A DNA stretch of 32,240 nt from Bacteroidales bacterium. Its GTDB lineage: Bacteria; Bacteroidota; Bacteroidia; Bacteroidales; Tenuifilaceae. A program made the translations under genes and the position numbers. The notes below the pieces were generated by a model, which saw only the letters and a list, made by a program, of their open reading frames with translations, was not told where the DNA came from and searched no databases. The stretch is taken from NCBI GenBank assembly GCA_003818205.1, contig RPRQ01000056.1:1-32240 (forward strand), read 5' to 3'. Below are positions 7,607 through 16,333 of the stretch, one piece after another; position 1 is the stretch's first letter; the number at the start of each line of letters is the position of its first letter.

Positions 7607-8851
7607 ATGAAGCACATGGTTAATGTTTGCCGTTATCTGCTTGCACTTCTTTTTATCTTTTCGGGTTTTGTTAAAGGGGTTGATCCTCTAGGATTTGCCT
7701 ATAAACTCGATGATTACTTTAAGGCTTTTCATGCCGATTTTTTGGAATCCCTTTCATTGGTACTATCGTTTACGCTATGCGCTGCCGAGCTATTTATAGG
7801 ACTTTTGCTACTATTTGGGGTAAGGCTAAGATTGGCCGCATGGGGAGCTTTTCTGTTTATGGCATTCTTCACACCGCTAACCTTTGTGCTAGCCATATTT
7901 AACCCCGTGCACGATTGCGGTTGCTTTGGCGATGCCATTAAGCTGACGAATTGGGAGACCTTTTATAAGAATATTGTATTTTTTGCGGCTGCAATCGTTC
8001 TGTTAAAGTGGAGAACGCTGCTTTCTCAAAGTAAATTGGCTTTACAGGAGGTTGTTCTTTTCGTTCTTCTATTCGCTATTGCATTTTTACCTCCATATAT
8101 CGGATACACCCGATTGCCCCTATACGATTTCAGACCATACAGGGTTGGTGTAAACATTCCTGAGGCGATGAGCACCCCCGAGGGTGCCCCGGCGGATGTA
8201 TATAAAACCACCCTTTACTATACAAAGGATGGAGAGGTTAAGGAGTTTAACGAGACCAATATCCCTTGGCAGGATACCACTTGGAAGTACGTTGATGCAA
8301 AATCGGAGCTCGTTAAAAAGGGTTACACACCGCCCATCGAGAGTTTTAGCCTTCAAACTACCGAAGGAAACGAGGTGACCGATGAAGTTCTTTCATTCCC
8401 TAGCTACTACTTCTTGGTTGTTTCATATCGGCTCGATAAATCAAATCGAAAATCGGTTGATAGGCTGAACGAGCTCTACTTTAAGGCAAAAAGTTTAGGA
8501 TATGGTTTTGCCTGTGTTACAAATTCTGCTAAAGGCGATATTGATGCTTTTATAGCCAGAACAGGTGCTGCATACCCCTTCTTGAATGCCGATGGGATTA
8601 TGCTTAAAACAGTAATTCGGGCAAACCCAGGGCTAGTGCTGATAAATAGGGGCACAATAATTGGGAAGTGGCACTATAATAGGATTCCGAGTGCCGATTA
8701 CTTTAGCGGCGATCTCAACGCTAAGCAGCTCGCATCAACCTATAGCCAATCGAAATGGAATTTATCGGTTCTATGGGTTACGCTTCTTGGACTATCATTT
8801 TTATTCGTTTTGTGCCTTAGGTGTAGGACGATAATTAAACGTATCAATTAG
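7607..8851 (+). CDS. DoxX/MauE-type membrane protein with thioredoxin-like C-terminus
   Basis: A 414-residue inner-membrane protein. Residues 1-135 contain four helices with the DoxX/MauE landmarks FSGFVKGVDPLG (18-29) and HDCGCFGD, the latter typical of MauE-like proteins linked to thiol-disulphide chemistry. A fifth helix lies near 145-165, then a soluble domain (about 240-375) that reads as a thioredoxin-like fold (YYFLVVSY strand, helix, FACVTNS strand, PGLVLINRGTIIGKWHY). The CxxC pair is absent from that domain. A final helix lies near 385-405, followed by a short basic cytoplasmic tail. I recall this layout from Bacteroidota proteins near tpiA or folate genes, of unknown exact role. 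It follows tmk closely. A redox or membrane-assembly role is inference. Confidence 0.82.
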   Translation: MKHMVNVCRYLLALLFIFSGFVKGVDPLGFAYKLDDYFKAFHADFLESLSLVLSFTLCAAELFIGLLLLFGVRLRLAAWGAFLFMAFFTPLTFVLAIFNPVHDCGCFGDAIKLTNWETFYKNIVFFAAAIVLLKWRTLLSQSKLALQEVVLFVLLFAIAFLPPYIGYTRLPLYDFRPYRVGVNIPEAMSTPEGAPADVYKTTLYYTKDGEVKEFNETNIPWQDTTWKYVDAKSELVKKGYTPPIESFSLQTTEGNEVTDEVLSFPSYYFLVVSYRLDKSNRKSVDRLNELYFKAKSLGYGFACVTNSAKGDIDAFIARTGAAYPFLNADGIMLKTVIRANPGLVLINRGTIIGKWHYNRIPSADYFSGDLNAKQLASTYSQSKWNLSVLWVTLLGLSFLFVLCLRCRTIIKRIN

Positions 8852-8901
8852 TTAGTAAACATGTCAATTATCAATTATAATACATTTACGATAAACTAAA
8901 A

Positions 8902-10032
8902 ATGAAAATAATGAAAAATAGTGTATTAATTTTTTTGATGGTTATAAGTTCTATCCAAATGTTAAAATCCCAAAATTTATTTATTCCAAATGGGGTAAAT
9001 GGAATTAATAACTCAAATAATAGTTATGTTGGGTTAGGTAAAATTCCACAAACGAAATTTGATGTTGATGTTCTACATGCGTGGAATCAAAATGAAGCCA
9101 TTCGAATAGGTTCAAATGCTAACAGCTCTGCTTACTATGGTTTAGGATTAAACTATAGATTAGACGGTGTAGGAAGCCCTACTGGTCATTTAGTAGCCTA
9201 TGAAGGCAATTCAAGTTTTGACGCATTATCAATAAATTTATTTAGTAAGAATATTGGTGTTGGTAAAATTCCACAAACGAAATTCGATGTAGATGTCCCA
9301 CATGCGTGTAATCAAAATGAAGCCATTCGAATAGGCTCAAATGCTAGCAGCTCCGCTTACTATGGATTAGGGCTGAACTACAGATTAGACGGAGCAGGAA
9401 GCCCTACTGGTCATTTAGTAGCCTATGAAGGTGCTTCAAGTTTTGACGCATTATCAATAAATTTATTTAGTAAGAATATTGGTGTTGGTAAAATTCCACA
9501 AACGAAACTCGATGTAGATGTCCCACATGCGTGGAATCAAAATGAGGCCATTCGAATAGGCTCAAATGCTAGCAGCTCCGCTTACTATGGATTAGGGTTG
9601 AACTACAGATTAGACGGAGCAGGAAACCCTTCTGGTCATTTAGTCGCCTATGAAGGAGCTTCGAGTTTTGATGCCCTGTCCATAAATCTTTATAATAAGA
9701 GAGTAGGAATAGGCACTTCAAATCCAGATGCAGAACTCACAGTAAATGGAACCATTCATGCTAAAGAAGTTAAAGTGGATTTAGCTATTCCTGCTGATTA
9801 CGTATTCACAGCCTCATACAAACTTCGTTCACTAAATGAAGTTGAGCAGTTTATTAAAACAAATCAACATTTACCAGATATACCATCGGCTAAAGAAATT
9901 ATAGAAAATGGTTTTAATATTGGTGAAATACAAAATAAACTTCTTCAAAAAATTGAGGAACTTACCTTGTATGTGATTGAACAACAAAAACAGATTGAGG
10001 AACTTAAAAGACAAAATAACGAACGAAAATAA
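8902..10032 (+). CDS. Secreted repeat protein, tail-fibre-like C-terminus
   Basis: A 376-residue exported protein. A signal peptide (MKIMKNSVLIFLMVISSIQM) is followed by three 75-residue repeats, then a GIGTSNPDAELTVNGTI motif, a conserved segment with LRSLNEVEQFIKTNQHLPDIPSAKEI, and a C-terminal heptad coiled coil (IEELTLYVIEQQKQIEELKR). This C-terminal module is common in Bacteroidota surface proteins and resembles the trimerising ends of phage tail fibres. The start is ATG at 8902; a second ATG three codons on is possible. Codon use is more A/T-rich than in neighbouring housekeeping genes, consistent with accessory origin. Function is unknown; a trimeric surface fibre is my inference. Confidence 0.82.
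   Translation: MKIMKNSVLIFLMVISSIQMLKSQNLFIPNGVNGINNSNNSYVGLGKIPQTKFDVDVLHAWNQNEAIRIGSNANSSAYYGLGLNYRLDGVGSPTGHLVAYEGNSSFDALSINLFSKNIGVGKIPQTKFDVDVPHACNQNEAIRIGSNASSSAYYGLGLNYRLDGAGSPTGHLVAYEGASSFDALSINLFSKNIGVGKIPQTKLDVDVPHAWNQNEAIRIGSNASSSAYYGLGLNYRLDGAGNPSGHLVAYEGASSFDALSINLYNKRVGIGTSNPDAELTVNGTIHAKEVKVDLAIPADYVFTASYKLRSLNEVEQFIKTNQHLPDIPSAKEIIENGFNIGEIQNKLLQKIEELTLYVIEQQKQIEELKRQNNERK
9037..9711 (+). repeat. Three tandem 225-bp in-frame coding repeats
   Basis: The segment starting GGTAAAATTCCACAAACGAA recurs at 9037, 9262 and 9487, an exact 225-bp period (75 codons). Copies two and three are the most alike. Each contains AIRIGSNA and YYGLGLNYRLDG. The end of copy three changes from FSKNI to YNKRV and joins the GIGTSNP module. 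Confidence 0.95.
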
Positions 10033-10049
10033 ACCACGTTTGTTAACAC

Positions 10050-10166
10050 ATGCTAAAAGATATTGGGTTCGATTATGCAATGGGAAGTTCTTTGTTCATA
10101 AGCGAGTCCAATACTTATAAATGGTATTCTCCTCAAAAATCTATGAAGAATGAGGCTATTTTATAA
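10050..10166 (+). CDS. Possible small ORF or coding remnant (38 aa)
   Basis: An ATG frame of 38 codons (starting MLKDIGFDYAMGSS, ending KNEAIL) lies in the 257-bp gap before the peptidase gene. Its composition is protein-like but I recognise no family, no ribosome-binding site is obvious and no partner gene is near. It may be a gene-end relic or chance. The rest of the gap to 10229 is AT-rich with nothing identifiable. Confidence 0.2.
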   Translation: MLKDIGFDYAMGSSLFISESNTYKWYSPQKSMKNEAIL

Positions 10167-10229
10167 AACATATAACCAAAACGATTAATCCTCAACACTG
10201 GCAAGATAAAATAGTTTTTAAAAACAGTA

Positions 10230-10259
10230 TTGTGCTAAGAAAAATCATTATTAATTTTA
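10230..10259 (+). promoter_or_regulatory. Possible promoter for the S46 peptidase
   Basis: TTG (10230-10232) is followed after 19 bp by TAATTTTA (10252-10259), seven of eight consensus positions of TAnnTTTG. The inferred start of transcription lies about 20-25 bp before the ATG at 10290. Confidence 0.35.
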
Positions 10260-10289
10260 GAATATCAATGGTTTATTAAAATCTTAAGA

Positions 10290-12434
10290 ATGAAAAAAGT
10301 AACGATTATCATATCATTCCTATGCGTGTGGAATATTAGCATGGCCGATGAGGGGATGTGGTTAATTAATCTAATCACCCAGAATATGGCTCAAATGGAG
10401 GCGAGGGGGATTAAGCTAACGGCCGAAGATATATACAGCATTAACCATTCAAGTATTAAGGATGCTGTAGTTCAGCTCGATGATGGATCTTGTACCGCCG
10501 AGCTAATTTCAGCCAAAGGGTTGCTTCTGACCAATCACCATTGTGGGGTTGATGCCATCCAGATGCACAGCACACCTGAACGGAATCTCTTAAAGGATGG
10601 TTTTTTTGCGAAGAGCCATAAGGAGGAGCTGAGTATTCCAGGGAAAACGGCATTGCTGTTGGTTGGTGTTGAGGAGGTTACTGATAAGATTCTAAATGGG
10701 ATGAGCGATAAGCTATCGAACCCCGATTTTTTCAGCAAACTATACAATAGGATGGATTCGCTTGCCAGCGTATCCACTCAGAACGGTAAATACTATGCTA
10801 TTGTAAAATCGATGTACAATCATAACTATTTTTACCTGTTCCTTTACGAGCGGTTTTTAGATGTGCGGTTAGTTGCAGCACCTCCCTCATCCATCGGTAA
10901 TTTTGGTGGGGATGTTGATAATTGGCATTGGCCAAGGCATACAGGCGATTTTAGCATGTTTCGAATTTATACTGGATCCGATGGAAAACCTGCACCATAC
11001 AGCACGAAGAATATTCCATATGTTCCCAAGCGATTTCTTAACATCTCGTTGAATGGGGTTAAAGAGGGCGATTTTGCCATGATAATCGGATACCCAGCTA
11101 CTACGTACCGCTATTCTAGCCCCTATGAAGCGAAACAGGCACGTGATGTTCTCGCTCCATGGAAAAATGCTGTTTGGGGTGAGTTTATCAGAATTGTAAA
11201 AGAGGCTCAGGCAAAGGATGCAAAAATAAAGGTTGACTATACCGATAAGCACGATATGCTCGTTAACTTTTGGCAGAAGGATACTTGGCAAGCTGCGTCG
11301 ATGTTTCGATACGGTGTTGTTGAGAAACTTCAAAGCCGTGAGGATAGCCTAAAGGCTTGGGTATCTCGTATGCCATCATCGCGCACCAAATACCTTTCAT
11401 CGATCCCGATGCTCAATGATTACTATAAAGCGTATCGCGAGAATAAATGGGAGGAGGTTTCGGGCTCACTATCGGCTATTTTGAGCTACCCTGTTGATGT
11501 TGGCAATAATATTAACGCTTGCGACGAACTTTTTTCGGCAATGCTTGCCAAAAAGAATGTGAAGAAAGCTGTAAAAGTGATTAAAAAGCGTATTCCTAAA
11601 ATTTTTGAGAATTATCACGCCGAACCCGATGTTTGGCTATACTCAACAGCTCTAAAGAGTTTGCTCGATAATACCTCCGATTGCCCGAGTATCCCAATGA
11701 TTCAAGCCATTAAGAACCAGCCGCAGATTAGGCAGATGATGCCGCTGTATGCGCAGAGCTTCTATAAGCGCTCTTACTTTACATCACCTGAAAATTTGAA
11801 GAAATTCCTTAAAACCCCTGTGGTTGATAGTATCGTTAAGGACCCTGTATTTATGCTTTTTCAGAGTTGCCATCTGCTATACGACTCATTGTCTAGAACC
11901 ATCAGGCCTCTGAAGTCGAATTACGAAAGAGCTATGCAGGCCTACACCAAGGGGCTGCTTGAGATGGAGAGCGGTAAGTTGCATTACCCCGATGCCAACT
12001 CAACCATGCGTTTGACCTATGGTAAGGTGATAGGGTATAAACCTACTGATGGTGTTCAATACAAGCCATTTACCACCTTGGATGGAATTATGGAGAAGGA
12101 GAACCCTAACGTTGATGTATTTAATATTCCGGTGAAACTTAAAACACTTTTTCAATCAAAGGATTATGGCCGCTATGGGGTAGACGGAACCGTTCCTGTG
12201 TGCTTTTTAACCGATAACGATATTACAGGTGGTAATTCGGGTAGTCCTACCCTTGATGCCAATGGAAACCTTATTGGTATTGCATTCGATGGTAATCATG
12301 AGGCCATGGCATGCGATTACTCCTTTGAGCTCGAAACCCAACGGACCATAATTGTTGATATTCGATACGTACTTTTTGTGGTTGATAAGTATGCTGGGGC
12401 AAAGAATCTTATTGATGAGATGAAAATTTTATAA
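10290..12434 (+). CDS. S46 family dipeptidyl-peptidase, DPP7-type
   Basis: Exported serine exopeptidase of clan PA that removes dipeptides from peptide N-termini, in the periplasm or at the outer membrane of amino-acid-using Bacteroidota. A signal peptide (1-18) precedes ADEGMWLINLI. The catalytic triad is visible: His84 in TNHHC, Asp220 in HTGDFSMFRIY and Ser650 in GGNSGSP. Between them lies the long helical lid region typical of S46. The specificity position 18 residues after the serine is Gly668 (FDGN); DPP7 has Gly there while DPP11 has Arg. I therefore predict preference for hydrophobic or aliphatic residues at P1 rather than Asp/Glu. FDGN is followed by HEAM where I remember WEAM in many homologues. 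Length (714) is normal. A strong terminator follows. Confidence 0.93.
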   Translation: MKKVTIIISFLCVWNISMADEGMWLINLITQNMAQMEARGIKLTAEDIYSINHSSIKDAVVQLDDGSCTAELISAKGLLLTNHHCGVDAIQMHSTPERNLLKDGFFAKSHKEELSIPGKTALLLVGVEEVTDKILNGMSDKLSNPDFFSKLYNRMDSLASVSTQNGKYYAIVKSMYNHNYFYLFLYERFLDVRLVAAPPSSIGNFGGDVDNWHWPRHTGDFSMFRIYTGSDGKPAPYSTKNIPYVPKRFLNISLNGVKEGDFAMIIGYPATTYRYSSPYEAKQARDVLAPWKNAVWGEFIRIVKEAQAKDAKIKVDYTDKHDMLVNFWQKDTWQAASMFRYGVVEKLQSREDSLKAWVSRMPSSRTKYLSSIPMLNDYYKAYRENKWEEVSGSLSAILSYPVDVGNNINACDELFSAMLAKKNVKKAVKVIKKRIPKIFENYHAEPDVWLYSTALKSLLDNTSDCPSIPMIQAIKNQPQIRQMMPLYAQSFYKRSYFTSPENLKKFLKTPVVDSIVKDPVFMLFQSCHLLYDSLSRTIRPLKSNYERAMQAYTKGLLEMESGKLHYPDANSTMRLTYGKVIGYKPTDGVQYKPFTTLDGIMEKENPNVDVFNIPVKLKTLFQSKDYGRYGVDGTVPVCFLTDNDITGGNSGSPTLDANGNLIGIAFDGNHEAMACDYSFELETQRTIIVDIRYVLFVVDKYAGAKNLIDEMKIL

Positions 12435-12455
12435 CCCTTAATCTAATTGAATTGT

Positions 12456-12486
12456 AAAGCCTAGTATAAAATTCTAGGCTTTTTTT
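12456..12486 (+). terminator. Intrinsic terminator after the S46 peptidase
   Basis: AAGCCTAG (12457-12464) pairs perfectly with CTAGGCTT (12474-12481) around a 9-nt loop and runs into a T-tract (12480-12486). It sits 23 bp after the stop codon. Confidence 0.9.
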
Positions 12487-12563
12487 AGCCAATAAATCAA
12501 TCAAATTGTTTCATAAATAAACTCTTTTAACGATTTTTATACAATATTATTAATTGATAAGCT

Positions 12564-15500
12564 ATGATTCTCAGACTATCAAAAAAAATATTCTTTTTTA
12601 TGGCTTTCAGCCTGTGTCTTACAGCTGTAATAGCACAAAAAGGAGTTCCGTTCCTATCTAATTTCGAGCTTCCGTCAACCATGAGCAACCAGAATTGGTC
12701 TGTTATCCAGAGCGATAACGATCATATGATGTATGTGCTTAACCGCAAGGGGGTATATGCTTTCGATGGGATTGAGTGGGTAAAGTTGAATATCGCTAGT
12801 AAACCCATAGCGATCTTCTCAATGAATGACCTTTTTGTTGGTACCGATGCCGAAATTGGGTATTTCAAGAAAGATCGGAAGGGCGATTATAACTATTATA
12901 GCGTGCAGGATTTGACCCTTGATATCTATTACAAGTTTTTAAGAATTGATAATGAGCTCTACACTTCGGGTACACAGCATATCTGCAAAATAGTTATGGG
13001 TGATGTAGTTAAAACCGAACCTATTTACGTTGAATCCGATTCAACTCAGATGATTACCGATTTTTTCGAGCTGAATGGGATTATCTATATCATTAAAGAT
13101 AAAAACTCCCTTTACCGTCTCGACGATAAGAAGGCGAACAAGCAACCCTTAAACCTCGAAAAGGGAGAAACCATAAAGTTCACCTTTAACCATAACAATT
13201 TTACATACATTGGAACTTCGGCTAATAGGCTATTCCTTTTTAATGGTTGGCAATTTAAACCCCTTGCGCTAAAGGATAAGAGCTACCTTAATGCGAGCTA
13301 TCCCAATGGTGGTATATCAATAGACTCCAATCGTTTTGCCCTTTCGACCCTAATCGGTGGTTGCTCAATAATTAGCTCTAAATCGCTAGAAACAGAGTCC
13401 GTTATTAACTACTCCAATGGTTTACCCGATGATGAAGTTCTTTCTTTAGGGGTTGATAGCAATAAAGGATTATGGATAGCCCATGGTATGGGGATATCAC
13501 GGGTTGACCTGAATATTCCTGTACGATCGTACGAGTATTACAGCGGGATAAGTGGGAATATATTATCAGTTGTAGAGTATAACCGGACACTCTACGTAGG
13601 GGGAAGCGAAGGATTATTCAGCTTAGTTGAGGTTAAGAATTATACCCCGGTTGAAGCCCCTGTGGTGCAGCCAAAGCAGAGTAAGGCTGTTAATGATATG
13701 GCAAGAGTTACTGAACAACCCGTTGCTGAAACAAAATCGCAACCCGAAGAGAAGGATTCTAAAAAGAAGAGGAAAGGCTTTTTTAGCCGTTTGTTTAGTA
13801 AATCGGATAAGGCCGAAATCCAATCAATCGATTCACCTACAGGTTTGGGAGAAACCACCAAAAAGGAGAGGGGTGATAAAATCAATGCACAGAAGAAAAT
13901 CAATTTGCTTCAAACGGTAAGCAATGTGTATCAACGAGTGCAAGGAGTCGATGGTAAGTGTAAACAGCTAATCGTATTCAATGGTAAGTTATTGGCATCT
14001 ACGAGTACAGGGCTTTACGAAGTGATTAGCGGTAAGGCAAAACCAATTATTGCAGGTAAGTATATCCTTTTCGTTAAATCATCCGATATAAATCCCAAAA
14101 ACCTAATTGTTTGTTCTACCGATGGTATCTCGGAGCTTACTTTGCTGGGCGATGGATGGAAATCAAAGCGATTATACTCCTTCGATAGCGAGTACCCGCT
14201 ATCGTTGGTTGAACTATCCGATAATAATATACTTGTTACCACTGAGTTCAATGTATATAACCTTACCATTGTTTCGGGTGCAGAATCAACCCTGAAGAGG
14301 TTAACACCTACCGACACACCCATTGAATCGCCAGTTGTTCGAAAGGTTTCAGGGGTTATTAAGGTATTTACCTCAAATCGTGTATTCAGCTACAATCAGG
14401 CTAAGGATGTTTTAGTCGATGATGGAATTCAAATGGTTGCCCATAGTATTAATACCATCTATTCGCAAAGTGGTTACTCGTGGGTTAACGTAGGGAGGAA
14501 GTGGGAACTTTATGGCTCCGATAGAATTTTAACTCCAGATGCTGTAAACTATTTGGGTTTGTTCGATAGGGTGAACGATATTTTCATCAATGGGAATAAC
14601 GACTTGTATCTCGTGAATGATTTTAGCCAAATCGTAAAGATATCGGCGATGAAGAGCGAACTCGACTCTTGCGAATTACCCTTCTTTTTGAAACAGATAA
14701 CCGATAATAATGGAGTCAAACTCGATTTAAAGGATATAAGACTTAGCTATTCAAATAATGCTCTGAATATTCGATTTGGTGCGCCATCGTTCATCAAGGA
14801 GCGATCGGTAGAGTTTCAGTACCTCATTGATGGGTTAACGAATGTATGGTCGGAGTGGAGTGGTAAAGCCGATATAAATTTGCCATATTTCCCTAGCGGG
14901 AAGTATATCTTAAAGATTAAGGCGAGAGACGTACTTGGCAATGAGAGTGCTCTATATTCTCTACCATTTAGCGTTAAACCCCCATTGTGGAGAACTCCTT
15001 GGTTTTTAGGTGTTTGTATGATACTCGTGATTGTCATTTTCATTCAAATTGTAAGGTTTCGTGAGCGCCAACTACAAAAGGATAAGCTGATACTAGAGCA
15101 AAAGGTGCAAGAAAGAACGAAGACTATAGAGGAGCAGAATAAGGTTTTACAGCATCAGCGCGATGAACTTGCGAGTACCAATGAGGAGATTTTGCAGCAG
15201 AAGGAGGAGATTGAGGCTCAGCGTGATGAAATTGAAGCTCAGAACGATCATATTTCAAAGCAGAACCTCGAAATGACCCAAAGTATTGAGTATGCTAAGA
15301 GAATTCAAACAGCAGTAATGACTTCTCAAGATTCAGTAAAAGCAATCCTCCCCGAGCATTTTATTATGTTTAAACCATGCGACATCGTTTCAGGCGATTT
15401 TTATTGGATGACCAAAAGGGATAGCAAAATTGTTATTGCAGCTGCCGATTGTACGGGTCATGGTGTGCCAGGGGCATTTATGAGCATGCTTGGAATCTCA

Positions 15501-16025
15501 TTCCTGAATGAAATTGTTAACGTTAGAAATGAGACTAAGCCGAACCTGATTCTAAACCATTTACGGGACTCAATAAAATCAACCCTTTCGCAAACAGGTA
15601 AAGAAGGCGAATCGAAGGATGGGATGGATATTGCGCTTTGCACCATTGATATTGATGCTAGAAAACTCGAATTCGCAGGAGCCTATAATCCGTTATACCT
15701 GATTAGAAATGGGGAACTTACCGAGATTAAGGCCGATAAAATGCCTGTTGGAATTCATATGTCTGAAAAGGAATCGTTTACGCTCAATGAGCTGAACTTT
15801 GAAAAGGACGATTGTATATACCTTTTCTCCGATGGGTATGTTAGCCAATTTGGAGGGGAGTATGGTCGGAAGTTCATGGCGAAGCCATTTAAAAAGTTGC
15901 TCGCTATCATTTCTGAAAAGCCCATGGCTAAGCAGCATGAAATGCTTGAGCAGGAGTTTGAGGAGTGGCAGGGCTATAACGCTCAGGTGGATGATATATT
16001 GGTAATTGGGGTGAAATTTACTTAA
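12564..16025 (+). CDS. Propeller/Y_Y_Y sensor with cytoplasmic SpoIIE phosphatase
   Basis: A 1153-residue one-protein signalling device. After a signal peptide (1-24), residues 30-355 and about 435-730 read as beta-propeller blades in the periplasm (WVKLN, GLWIAHGMGISRV). A Y_Y_Y-type Ig domain follows (about 735-803, ending SGKYILKIKARDVLGNESALY), then one membrane helix (about 811-832), a long coiled coil (about 838-905, rich in EEIEAQRDEIEAQ) and a SpoIIE/PP2C-type Ser/Thr phosphatase (about 915-1153). Phosphatase metal-site motifs are SGDFYWM, AADCTGHGVPGAFMSM and LFSDGYVSQFGG. The propellers are interrupted by a charged linker (about 357-435, with KKKRKGFFSRLF). Known relatives use histidine kinase or DNA-binding outputs; here the output is dephosphorylation, probably of an anti-sigma antagonist. 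No such partner is encoded nearby. Monocistronic between a terminator and a repeat. Confidence 0.88.
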   Translation: MILRLSKKIFFFMAFSLCLTAVIAQKGVPFLSNFELPSTMSNQNWSVIQSDNDHMMYVLNRKGVYAFDGIEWVKLNIASKPIAIFSMNDLFVGTDAEIGYFKKDRKGDYNYYSVQDLTLDIYYKFLRIDNELYTSGTQHICKIVMGDVVKTEPIYVESDSTQMITDFFELNGIIYIIKDKNSLYRLDDKKANKQPLNLEKGETIKFTFNHNNFTYIGTSANRLFLFNGWQFKPLALKDKSYLNASYPNGGISIDSNRFALSTLIGGCSIISSKSLETESVINYSNGLPDDEVLSLGVDSNKGLWIAHGMGISRVDLNIPVRSYEYYSGISGNILSVVEYNRTLYVGGSEGLFSLVEVKNYTPVEAPVVQPKQSKAVNDMARVTEQPVAETKSQPEEKDSKKKRKGFFSRLFSKSDKAEIQSIDSPTGLGETTKKERGDKINAQKKINLLQTVSNVYQRVQGVDGKCKQLIVFNGKLLASTSTGLYEVISGKAKPIIAGKYILFVKSSDINPKNLIVCSTDGISELTLLGDGWKSKRLYSFDSEYPLSLVELSDNNILVTTEFNVYNLTIVSGAESTLKRLTPTDTPIESPVVRKVSGVIKVFTSNRVFSYNQAKDVLVDDGIQMVAHSINTIYSQSGYSWVNVGRKWELYGSDRILTPDAVNYLGLFDRVNDIFINGNNDLYLVNDFSQIVKISAMKSELDSCELPFFLKQITDNNGVKLDLKDIRLSYSNNALNIRFGAPSFIKERSVEFQYLIDGLTNVWSEWSGKADINLPYFPSGKYILKIKARDVLGNESALYSLPFSVKPPLWRTPWFLGVCMILVIVIFIQIVRFRERQLQKDKLILEQKVQERTKTIEEQNKVLQHQRDELASTNEEILQQKEEIEAQRDEIEAQNDHISKQNLEMTQSIEYAKRIQTAVMTSQDSVKAILPEHFIMFKPCDIVSGDFYWMTKRDSKIVIAAADCTGHGVPGAFMSMLGISFLNEIVNVRNETKPNLILNHLRDSIKSTLSQTGKEGESKDGMDIALCTIDIDARKLEFAGAYNPLYLIRNGELTEIKADKMPVGIHMSEKESFTLNELNFEKDDCIYLFSDGYVSQFGGEYGRKFMAKPFKKLLAIISEKPMAKQHEMLEQEFEEWQGYNAQVDDILVIGVKFT

Positions 16026-16060
16026 TGATTAGATTCTTGGGATTGTTATATAGAAAATCA

Positions 16061-16333
16061 ATCATTATTAACCGAAAAAAAAATCTAAATTCAATAGGTC
16101 GCAGCGATGCTGCTTCTAGTTAAAATATAATCATCTATTCTACAAATAGTTCGCAGCGATGCTGCTTTTTAAAGTCGCAGAGCGATGACCTATTTGTAGT
16201 AATTCTTATTATAACGAAAATCAAGTTCCGTTAGGCCTGCCTGCCGCAGGCCGGTAGGCAGGGGTGACCTGTACATTGAATGTAGTAATAAGTATTTCAT
16301 AAATTAACGTCAGTTCGACATAAGAAACTATTT
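16061..16333 (+). repeat. Structured intergenic repeat family, copy 1
   Basis: Begins TCATTATTAACCGA, contains AATTCAATAGGTCGCAGC, two GCAGCGATGCTGC hairpins, and a 10-bp inverted repeat CTACAAATAG (16140-16149) / CTATTTGTAG (16190-16199), then a CCTGCCTGCC palindrome region (16236-16262), GGGGTGACCT and TGTAGTAATA. Related copies follow genes at 20055 and 29801. The 3' end of this copy differs from theirs because a second element (16304-16598) begins inside it. It occupies much of the 586-bp gap after the SpoIIE gene. Confidence 0.9.

Noticed and set aside
9037-9711. Possible CRISPR-like array
   Set aside because: Units are 225 bp, contiguous, in frame and translated, with no spacer structure.
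13623-13920. Several open frames on both strands over the sensor linker
   Set aside because: They come from the low-complexity, stop-poor linker of the SpoIIE protein and resemble no protein.
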